A stretch of 5,492 nt of DNA. Origin: Bacteroidota bacterium (lineage in GTDB: Bacteria > Bacteroidota > Ignavibacteria > Ignavibacteriales > Ignavibacteriaceae). Shown one piece after another: positions 1 to 5,492 of this stretch. The stretch lies in NCBI GenBank assembly GCA_024278655.1, contig JAJRSV010000220.1, forward strand, positions 1 to 5,492. The letters run 5' to 3'. Position numbers and translations under genes: made by a program. The stretch's first letter is position 1, and every line of letters starts with the position of its first letter. A model generated the notes under the pieces. It worked only from the letters and a program-made list of their open reading frames with translations, ran no database searches and had not been told where the DNA came from.

Positions 1-413
1 GCGGTCCGGCTAGTTACAGGTATGTTTATCCGGGTAGAGAAGTTTATAAATTTCTCCATTACTTAATTATCCCAAACTCAGATTATAATAATTTTATGAA
101 AATGAGATACGCAGAAAACCAGCTTGGCTCTATGACTTATTCAAAAAAAGATAATATAATAAAGTTAAACGTATTACAGGGACCGGCGAATGATAATTTG
201 GCTGCTGCATACAAGTTCAATTTGAATTTTAAAGTGGCAGATATTGTTATAACCGACAGATTCAGAGTAGCGAGAGACTCGCTCGTTGCCCGCGGGTTTT
301 TGTCTCCTCCATATACCGATACTAAAGAATATGTGAAAATTCTTAAAGACCAAATCCGCTACTGGGACGGCGAAAAGTTTGTAACTGCAGAGGAGTATTT
401 TGGACGTAATTAA
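1..413 (+). CDS. 3' end of a membrane-anchored Lon-like/FG-GAP family protein (copy 0, 5' end outside window)
   Basis: The frame is open from the first bases of the window (first full codon at 3) to a TAA at 411-413, giving 136 C-terminal residues. They align without a gap to the C-terminal end of the next gene (same spacing, offset 2086 nt), sharing PNSDYNNFM and the last 50 residues exactly (from FRVARDSLVARG to the end). An internal ATG at 96 is not the start, because homology to copy 1 continues upstream of it to the window edge. By homology this is the end of the periplasmic C-terminal domain; the protease, membrane helix and calcium-loop motifs would lie upstream. Its final eight codons (387-410, AEEYFGRN) also contain the ribosome binding site and TTG start of copy 1, so translation of the two is probably coupled. 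Membership in the family is certain from the alignment; the biological role is unknown. Confidence 0.93.
   Translation, partial: GPASYRYVYPGREVYKFLHYLIIPNSDYNNFMKMRYAENQLGSMTYSKKDNIIKLNVLQGPANDNLAAAYKFNLNFKVADIVITDRFRVARDSLVARGFLSPPYTDTKEYVKILKDQIRYWDGEKFVTAEEYFGRN
389..395 (+). promoter_or_regulatory. Ribosome binding site for copy 1, inside the upstream coding region
   Basis: AGAGGAG lies 4 nt before the TTG at 400 and within codons for Ala-Glu-Glu of copy 0. It decides the TTG start: no ATG, GTG or TTG elsewhere near the 5' end is better placed, and the same arrangement recurs exactly one period downstream. Confidence 0.8.
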
Positions 414-2499
414 TATCGAAAATAAAAGAAGTAAGCTTAACGATCTTTTATCTTCATCTTCCTCCCCGAGGGAGAGGGTATTAATCACTGCAGAATATTT
501 TGATTCGCTTATTGCTTCGAACGATAACAACATTATCGAATCTTATGCAATTGAATTTATTGAGCCGTTTATTGCTTCTCTTTACTATTACAATCCTTCC
601 GGCATCAATCCTGCCCTTACCGGAAAGCTTATTGATATATGCGAAAAGCTTTCCGGGTTCGATTGCATAATTCCTTTCAAGGAAAGATTAAACTCCGCAC
701 TCGATAGAATAAAATATGAGTTAAGCGTTCTTAAGCAAAGCTTAAACGGTATAAAAAACCGGACAACAACTAACGGCAGGTTCTACATTCCTGTTATTGA
801 AGAGACAACCGAAGAGAGCGGATTAAAATTAGGTTTGCTGGAGTCGATTTCCGTAAGCTTAAAAAAATCAAAAGACAAAGGTAAGTTTGTAATTGTTCCG
901 AGCGGCAAAGAACTTGAACAACGGCTTATCGAACAGGTTAAAACTTCGTGGAATGTTGCTTTAAACGAGGCAAAAAAATATTTGAAGAAAAGAAGCATCG
1001 ATGAGCTTGACGTTATCATAAATTTTGATAAACGATACGGCTACTACACAGGCGACTCGCTCGGAACAGCATTAACAGTTCTTTTCCTCGAAGAGATACT
1101 TAACTACTATAACTCACCGATTGTTATAAGTAAAAACAGCATTGCCGCTTTAACCGGTGGGATAGATGAAGAGGGTAATGTTAAGCCTGTATCTAATGAA
1201 ATAATAAAACAAAAAACCGGGATTGTCTTTTTTTCAGATGCCGGGTTGTTTGTTGTTCCAAAGCAGGATGAGCAGACAGCGGAAAACGAATTGAGCTTAT
1301 TGAAGAGAAAGTATCCCGGAAGACAACTAAAGATTGAAAGCATTAAAAGTTTTGATGACCTTCTGAACCGCCGCAACGCAATTGATATAAAAAAGCAAAA
1401 AGTTGTTGTGCGCGGCGCAAAGTATTTGAAAAAACATTGGGTTAATACGGCTGTTACACTATTGCTAACTTTGGCACTTGCAGTTTTATTCATCCTCGAT
1501 TTCGATAACAATCCTGCAACACTTGAACAATCCGGTCGATTAATTCTTGTAAAAAATAAAAACGGCAAAGTGTTATGGAGAAATAAGTTCTATGATAAAG
1601 AACCTGTTTTTGATTACTTCGGGGATTTGCTCGAAAGAATAGAGGATGTTAATAATGACGGTAAAAACGAAGTGTTAATTGTCGACCAAAACAACAACTC
1701 CGAAAACAGTGGTGCCCTGGTTTGTTTTAATTATAAGGGCGATACTCTTTGGGTTTTTCAATTTGGTGACTCAATCAGAACAAATTATGAGCGATTCGAA
1801 ATTTTAAGTTACGGCATACGAATGGTCGGCTTTGATTATTTTAACAACAGAAAAACACTTTATCTAACCGCACAACTTACTCCCTACTTTCCAACAGCCG
1901 TGTTCAGACTTGATGCCGCCACGGGTAACAGATTACCCGGCACTTATTGGAACCCCGGTGGGATTACGAACGGAACATTAGTTGATATAAATAATGACGG
2001 AACAAAAGAGCTTGTTTTGCTGGGCATAAATAATGAGTTTAATTGTGTGACGTTTTTTGCAATGAATAAAGACAGTTTATACGGCAGGGGTCCGGCAATA
2101 TATAGATATGTTTTTCCGGGTAAGAAACCCTACAAGTTTATTCACTTTTTTATGATTCCGAACTCGGATTATAATAACTTTATGAATATGAGATATCCCT
2201 TGACGTATATTAATGATTTCAATTATACTGAAAAAACAAAGAATTTTAAGTTTTCTGTTTTTCAAGGACCGATAAGCGATAACCTAACAGTAAATTACCG
2301 TGTAGGACACAACTTCAAAATAAAAGATATTGTAATTCCGGACCAATTCAGAGTAGCACGCGACTCGCTCGTTGCCCGGGGGTTTTTATCTCCGCCTTAC
2401 ACCGATACGAAAGAATACGTTAAAATTCTTAAAGACCAGATCCGTTACTGGGATGGGGAAAAGTTTGTAACCGCAGAGGAATACTTTGGACGTAATTAA
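400..2499 (+). CDS. Membrane-anchored, ATPase-less Lon-like (S16) protease with periplasmic FG-GAP-like domain (copy 1)
   Basis: 699 residues from a TTG start. Residues 1-125 are helical, with an LSSSSSPRE motif and cysteines at 81 and 89. Residues about 126-325 are Lon-like. GDSLG carries the candidate nucleophile Ser220. AALTGGIDEEGNVKPV aligns with the Lon segment containing MTGE and LPIGG, and Lys270 sits seven residues after the Pro, as catalytic Lys722 does in E. coli Lon. GLFVVPK matches the conserved strand that follows. No Walker motifs or AAA+ domain are present. A membrane helix spans about 347-366, preceded by many Lys/Arg (331-345), predicting cytoplasm inside and C-terminus outside. 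The C-terminal part has two calcium-type loops (D416-x-N-x-D-G-x-x-E424 and D529-x-N-x-D-G-x-x-E537) and blade-like GKVLW/GDTLW strands, suggesting a propeller. It overlaps both neighbours by 14 nt. The S16 assignment is good; the substrate, and actual proteolysis, are unknown. There is no methionine between the start and residue 475. Confidence 0.93.
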   Translation: MDVINIENKRSKLNDLLSSSSSPRERVLITAEYFDSLIASNDNNIIESYAIEFIEPFIASLYYYNPSGINPALTGKLIDICEKLSGFDCIIPFKERLNSALDRIKYELSVLKQSLNGIKNRTTTNGRFYIPVIEETTEESGLKLGLLESISVSLKKSKDKGKFVIVPSGKELEQRLIEQVKTSWNVALNEAKKYLKKRSIDELDVIINFDKRYGYYTGDSLGTALTVLFLEEILNYYNSPIVISKNSIAALTGGIDEEGNVKPVSNEIIKQKTGIVFFSDAGLFVVPKQDEQTAENELSLLKRKYPGRQLKIESIKSFDDLLNRRNAIDIKKQKVVVRGAKYLKKHWVNTAVTLLLTLALAVLFILDFDNNPATLEQSGRLILVKNKNGKVLWRNKFYDKEPVFDYFGDLLERIEDVNNDGKNEVLIVDQNNNSENSGALVCFNYKGDTLWVFQFGDSIRTNYERFEILSYGIRMVGFDYFNNRKTLYLTAQLTPYFPTAVFRLDAATGNRLPGTYWNPGGITNGTLVDINNDGTKELVLLGINNEFNCVTFFAMNKDSLYGRGPAIYRYVFPGKKPYKFIHFFMIPNSDYNNFMNMRYPLTYINDFNYTEKTKNFKFSVFQGPISDNLTVNYRVGHNFKIKDIVIPDQFRVARDSLVARGFLSPPYTDTKEYVKILKDQIRYWDGEKFVTAEEYFGRN
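1087..1178 (+). repeat. Near-identical DNA tract shared with copy 2 (first member)
   Basis: These 92 bp within the protease domain of copy 1 match 3173-3264 at 90 positions. The two differences (1128 and 1161) are silent third-position changes. The 63 bp just upstream (1024-1086) carry 11 silent differences for the same degree of protein identity, so the tract stands out against its surroundings. Confidence 0.8.
2475..2480 (+). promoter_or_regulatory. Ribosome binding site for copy 2, inside copy 1
   Basis: AGAGGA lies 5 nt before the TTG at 2486 and inside the last codons of copy 1. It is the counterpart of the site at 389, with one base changed (GAG to GAA, silent in copy 1). From 399 and 2485 onward the two junctions share 32 identical bases, covering both the stop of one gene and the first codons of the next. 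Confidence 0.75.
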
Positions 2500-4582
2500 T
2501 ATCGAAAATAAAAGAACGGATTTGAAAACCGTTCTTTCTTCCTCCTCTTCACCGAGAGAGAAAGTTCTGGCTGTTGCCGGATATTTTAACTTATTATTAG
2601 AGTCCGGTGATAACAGTATTATAGAATCTTACATCACAGAGTTCATCGAATCCTTCATCTTTTACCTCGGCAGTTATAGTCCTGCAGGGGTTAATCCTTC
2701 TGTTACCGAAAACCTGCTTGCTGTTTGTAATAAGCTTGCTACACTCGACTGTTTAAATCCTTTCAAACAACAAATCAATTTTGCTGTTGATAATGTTAAA
2801 GCAGAATTAAACCGTCTTCGCCAAAGCTTAAGCGGAGAGACCGGACACTTAATTACCGACGGCAGATTCTATATTCCGGTTATTGAAGAGACAACCGGAG
2901 AGGGCGGCTTAAACCTGGGCTTGCTTGAATCTATTTCCGTAAGCTTAAAGAAGTCGAAAGACAAAGGAAAGTTTGTAATTGTGCCGAGCGGAAAGGAGCT
3001 GGAGCAACGGCTTATCGGGCAGGTTAAGAACTCCTGGAATATTGCACTTATAGAATCGAACCGTTACCTGAAAAGAAAGAAGTTTGACGAGGTTGATGTT
3101 ATTATCAGCTTCGATAAACGTTACGGTTATTACACGGGTGACTCGCTGGGAACCGCATTAACCGTGCTTTTTCTCGAAGAGATACTTAACTACTATAACT
3201 CACCGATTGTTATTAGTAAAAACAGCATTGCCGCTTTAACCGGTGGAATAGATGAAGAGGGTAACATTAAGCCCGTATCCGGTGAAATTATAAAACAAAA
3301 AACCGGGATTGTGTTTTTCTCCGATACCGGATTGTTCGTATTACCTAAAGATGATGAGCAAACTGCAAGGAACGAGCTGGGACACCTGAAAAGTTTATAC
3401 CCAAACAGAAACCTTAAAATAGAAAGTATCGAAAGCTTTTCAGATTTACTCAACAGAAGAAACATAGTTGATATTAGAAAACAAAAAACATTAGTGCGCA
3501 CGGCAAAGTTTGCATTAAGAAATTGGGCGGCTGTTTTTTTGTTTGCTGCAATACTACTTCTTATCTACATCGGCAGGTTTTACGACTTCGACACAAATCC
3601 AGCACAGCTTGTAAACAAAGGGTCCTGGCTATTCGTAGAAAACAAAAACGGCAAACTGCTCTGGAAAAGGAAAGTCGAGTATAATTTGGATACGGAAAAA
3701 CTCACCTCGTCATTATTAAAAACATCATCGCAAAAACTCGTTGATGTAAACGGAGACGGAATAAACGAAGTTATTCTTCTGCGAGAGGATGCGCAAATGT
3801 ATAATGACGTAATCCCCAGACAAGTTAGCTGCCTCGACTCAGATGGAAATATTATCTGGTATTACATATTCCGGGATACTATTGAAACGAATGAAATGGT
3901 ACATTCAACAGATTACGGCTCTTCATTAGTAGATACGCTAACAATACTAAATAAAAAAGCATTGATGCTTTATTCGAATAATGTTCTTTACCCTTCGGCA
4001 ATTTATTTTTTAGAGTTGGAAACAGGGAAACGGTTCGGTCCGACTATGTGGAATCCGGGTCATCTCCGTACCGGCTTAATTGGTGATTTTGATGAAAACG
4101 GTAAAGCGGAATTAGTCGGGCTCGGAACGAGTAATTGTTTCGAACGAGTTGCCCTGTTTTCAATTGATATAGATAATATCGGCGGGCAGTTTCCCTCAAA
4201 AGGTCCTTACTTTTTTGTGGGAAAGGAATTCGCAAAAATCAACAAATACATTTTGCTGCCTAAATCGGATGTTAATAAATATCTGGGTTATAGGTTCAAC
4301 ACATTTCCGGTCAATATTAGTTACATAGAAAATCCGAAATATTTTACTTTTCACACATCAGAGGATCCGGATAAATTAAGATTGGGCATTCATTACCGGT
4401 TCGATAATAAACTGAATTTTATAATGCTTGACCCTGATGATTTCTTTCAGGTTGCAAGAGACTCGCTTGTAGCACGGGGAGAACTTGAGCCGCCTTACAC
4501 TAAAACCCGAGAGTATAAAGAAATACTCGGTAACAACATGCTTTTCTGGAACGGTATAAAGTTTGTAACGAAAAAAGAATAG
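2486..4582 (+). CDS. Membrane-anchored, ATPase-less Lon-like (S16) protease with periplasmic FG-GAP-like domain (copy 2)
   Basis: 698 residues from a TTG start, aligned to copy 1 without gaps through the membrane helix. The first ten residues are identical (MDVINIENKR). The dyad candidates Ser220 (in GDSLG) and Lys270 and the cysteines 81 and 89 are all kept; residues 209-280 differ from copy 1 at only two positions (V261I, N266G). The membrane helix spans about 347-362, starting with Trp347 after Arg/Lys residues. The periplasmic part is much more diverged but keeps two calcium-type loops (D420-x-N-x-D-G-x-x-E428 and D534-x-D-x-N-G-x-x-E542) and the tail motif VARDSLVARG. It ends in KFVTKKE and lacks the AEEYFGRN extension that holds the next start signal in copies 0 and 1, fitting its place as the last member. 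A GC-rich hairpin follows 13 nt after the TAG. Activity is inferred from the intact dyad only. The first methionine after the start is at 438. Confidence 0.93.
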   Translation: MDVINIENKRTDLKTVLSSSSSPREKVLAVAGYFNLLLESGDNSIIESYITEFIESFIFYLGSYSPAGVNPSVTENLLAVCNKLATLDCLNPFKQQINFAVDNVKAELNRLRQSLSGETGHLITDGRFYIPVIEETTGEGGLNLGLLESISVSLKKSKDKGKFVIVPSGKELEQRLIGQVKNSWNIALIESNRYLKRKKFDEVDVIISFDKRYGYYTGDSLGTALTVLFLEEILNYYNSPIVISKNSIAALTGGIDEEGNIKPVSGEIIKQKTGIVFFSDTGLFVLPKDDEQTARNELGHLKSLYPNRNLKIESIESFSDLLNRRNIVDIRKQKTLVRTAKFALRNWAAVFLFAAILLLIYIGRFYDFDTNPAQLVNKGSWLFVENKNGKLLWKRKVEYNLDTEKLTSSLLKTSSQKLVDVNGDGINEVILLREDAQMYNDVIPRQVSCLDSDGNIIWYYIFRDTIETNEMVHSTDYGSSLVDTLTILNKKALMLYSNNVLYPSAIYFLELETGKRFGPTMWNPGHLRTGLIGDFDENGKAELVGLGTSNCFERVALFSIDIDNIGGQFPSKGPYFFVGKEFAKINKYILLPKSDVNKYLGYRFNTFPVNISYIENPKYFTFHTSEDPDKLRLGIHYRFDNKLNFIMLDPDDFFQVARDSLVARGELEPPYTKTREYKEILGNNMLFWNGIKFVTKKE
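3173..3264 (+). repeat. Near-identical DNA tract shared with copy 1 (second member)
   Basis: Counterpart of 1087-1178, exactly 2086 nt downstream, with 90 of 92 bases the same. It encodes the helix and strand between the catalytic serine and the lysine. Confidence 0.8.
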
Positions 4583-4595
4583 CGAATAAATAGAA

Positions 4596-4618
4596 AAGCC
4601 GCCATTTAGCGGCGGCTT
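4596..4618 (+). terminator. GC-rich hairpin after copy 2, probable transcription terminator
   Basis: AAGCCGCC (4596-4603) pairs with GGCGGCTT (4611-4618) around a 7-nt loop, an 8-bp perfect stem beginning 13 nt after the stop of the last array gene. The position fits an operon-end terminator. No clear T run follows (the next bases are AAATCCCCC), so it may be a weak intrinsic terminator or an mRNA-end stabilising stem. Confidence 0.6.
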
Positions 4619-4690
4619 AAATCCCCCAAACGACCCGGAAGGCATGTAATTAATATGTATAGAGAAATTTTTTGCTTTTTCTGATTTTCT

Positions 4691-4720
4691 TTTGATAATT
4701 GTAAAATTTTTTTAATTTTA
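4691..4720 (+). promoter_or_regulatory. Possible promoter of the downstream gene
   Basis: In the AT-rich gap, TTTG (4691-4694) is followed 18 nt later by TAATTTTA (4713-4720), which fits the Bacteroidota-type -33/-7 pattern (TTTG and TAnnTTTG) with one mismatch in the -7 box. A sigma-70-like alternative is TTGCTT (4672) with GATAAT (4694) at 16 nt spacing. Such motifs are easy to find in AT-rich DNA, so this rests mainly on location between the hairpin and the next gene. Confidence 0.3.
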
Positions 4721-4737
4721 GGGTCGAGGATTTAACC

Positions 4738-4743
4738 GGAGGG
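4738..4743 (+). promoter_or_regulatory. Strong ribosome binding site before an ATT codon
   Basis: GGAGGG stands 5 nt before ATT at 4749. Together with the stop in this frame at 4719-4721 and the absence of any in-frame ATG, GTG or TTG before 4836, it points to ATT as the start codon of the downstream gene. Confidence 0.6.
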
Positions 4744-4748
4744 CTACA

Positions 4749-5492
4749 ATTACGTATCTTGAGATAATAAAAAAGCTTTGTAACGAAAGTTACTCGCAGA
4801 TTGAACTGAACGATTTTATTGAGAATCTTTTTAAAATGGGGCATTCGTACGTCCAGTTCAGATATAGTAATATCCGCAGAATTGCAAAGGCATCGTTCAG
4901 TACTGCCGAGGATATAGCCATCGAAGCTATCGAACCGCTTTTCCAGCCATCAAATCACACAACCGGTTTTATAATTACCGATGAAATCAGAAAATGGCAG
5001 CCGCCCATTGAAACAGAGGAGGAAGCATTGTTCTTTTTAAATAAGGTCGTATCACGACGAATAGACCAGCATATTTCTTATTTATTGAGGGAATCGGACC
5101 CTTTTTTTTCTAAAATATTAGATTCTATCAAGTATCTGATTCGTTCACAGGGATTTGCTATAACAAGCCACATTGGCAAAACTTACATAATCGAAAAAAA
5201 AACTAAAATTATTTCTACAGTTATCGGCGGCGCCGAGTTTGAAAAATTCCCGGCAAGATTATTTGTTGACAGAAAGAAATTATTATCTTCCCTTATCGAT
5301 TACCTTAAGAACGAAACGAAATACTTTCCGGCTATACCGCTTAACGAACTTATTTTCAGGTTGAAGGAATTGAACATTTCAAGTTTCCTGGATGCAGATG
5401 AGCAGGTTAATCAGGTTAAGCTGTTGGAAATTGGCGAAATTGTAGACAGAGGACTTAAGCACACCGAACGGAAATTAAAGGAAACCTATTTA
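4749..5492 (+). CDS. Uncharacterised mostly helical protein, 3' end outside window; probable ATT start
   Basis: The frame is open for 248 codons from ATT at 4749 to the window edge, with no stop. Codon use and amino acid composition resemble the neighbours. The first in-frame ATG is codon 30 (4836), which has no convincing ribosome binding site and would cut off an amphipathic helical start (TYLEIIKKL). The N-terminal 130 residues are helical. AEDIAIEAIEPLF (53-65), a Trp at 83 and FLNKVVSRRID (96-106) followed by RESDPFF (114-120) occur in the order seen in sigma-70 region 2 (the AED...QE...F helix, then a helix ending in a basic ID..R stretch). That is only a faint resemblance. The second half holds short strands (TYIIEKKTKIIS) and then more helices. 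No signal peptide or membrane helix is visible, so it is probably cytoplasmic. It is separated from the array by a hairpin, so it likely has its own promoter. I do not recognise the family. Confidence 0.8.
   Translation, partial: MTYLEIIKKLCNESYSQIELNDFIENLFKMGHSYVQFRYSNIRRIAKASFSTAEDIAIEAIEPLFQPSNHTTGFIITDEIRKWQPPIETEEEALFFLNKVVSRRIDQHISYLLRESDPFFSKILDSIKYLIRSQGFAITSHIGKTYIIEKKTKIISTVIGGAEFEKFPARLFVDRKKLLSSLIDYLKNETKYFPAIPLNELIFRLKELNISSFLDADEQVNQVKLLEIGEIVDRGLKHTERKLKETYL

Larger units (their letters stand above)
1..4582 (+). repeat. Tandem gene array with a 2086-nt period
   Basis: The stops of copies 0 and 1 (411 and 2497), the starts of copies 1 and 2 (400 and 2486) and the catalytic serine codons (1057 and 3143) are all separated by exactly 2086 nt. 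Sequence identity varies along the unit: high in the protease core and gene junctions, low in the N-terminal and periplasmic domains. This indicates old tandem duplication followed by divergence rather than a recent repeat. The array is cut by the left window edge. Confidence 0.9.

Noticed and set aside
96..413. A separate small gene of 105 codons starting at ATG 96
   Set aside because: Homology to copy 1 continues upstream of the ATG to the window edge, so this is the end of a longer gene.
174..533. Minus-strand open frame spanning the copy 0/copy 1 junction
   Set aside because: It is antisense to two well-supported overlapping genes and shows no family resemblance or start signal.
1107..1568. 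Minus-strand open frame of 153 codons, with a related one at 3193-3501
   Set aside because: Both are antisense to the conserved protease domain and resemble each other only because the sense genes do. They have hydrophobic, low-quality sequence and no ribosome binding site that I could see.
4563..4788. Repeated 12-mer TTTGTAACGAAA near the end of copy 2 and in the downstream gene
   Set aside because: The two occurrences are short, lie within coding sequence in different frames, and have no extended flanking similarity or symmetry; chance is enough.
4650..4844. Minus-strand open frame of 64 codons over the intergenic region
   Set aside because: It runs through AT-rich promoter-like sequence, giving a Lys/Phe/Leu-rich product, and overlaps the start of the + strand gene.
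1..5492. Mobile elements, CRISPR arrays, tRNA or rRNA genes
   Set aside because: I found no short regularly spaced repeats, terminal inverted repeats, transposase-like proteins or RNA gene signatures; the only large repeat is the gene array itself.

Overview
The window comes from an AT-rich bacterial genome. Coding is dense and all on the + strand. Two genes start at TTG right behind strong Shine-Dalgarno sequences. The protein style (single-pass membrane proteins with FG-GAP-like DxNxDGxxE loops) recalls the Ignavibacteria/Chlorobi side of the Bacteroidota group. That placement is inferred from style, not from a marker gene.

Positions 1-4582 hold a head-to-tail array of paralogous genes: the 3' end of one copy (copy 0, 1-413), a complete copy 1 (400-2499) and a complete copy 2 (2486-4582). 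Each complete protein has, in order, a helical N-terminal domain of about 125 residues, a Lon-like (peptidase family S16) domain with a recognisable Ser220/Lys270 dyad, one transmembrane helix near residues 347-366, and a roughly 330-residue C-terminal part with two calcium-loop motifs of the FG-GAP/VCBS type. No AAA+ ATPase domain is present. Positive charges before the membrane helix predict a cytoplasmic protease and a periplasmic C-terminal domain, so the layout is that of a transmembrane sensor or scaffold carrying a Lon-like protease. The genes overlap by 14 nt at each junction. The last eight codons of one copy (AEEYFGRN) contain the ribosome binding site and TTG start of the next, so they are probably translated as one coupled operon that extends upstream of the window.

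The array has a strict 2086-nt period, which moves each copy to the next reading frame. The protease core is nearly invariant between copies 1 and 2, and one 92-bp stretch is almost identical in DNA, which suggests gene conversion or an extra layer of constraint. The N-terminal and periplasmic domains have diverged much more.

Positions 4583-4748 are intergenic, with a GC-rich hairpin after copy 2 and an AT-rich promoter-like stretch. From about 4749 to the window end runs a further open frame without a stop (at least 248 codons), a mostly helical protein of unknown function. It has no ATG, GTG or TTG near its 5' end but has a well-placed GGAGGG before an ATT codon. Its first half faintly resembles sigma-70 region 2.
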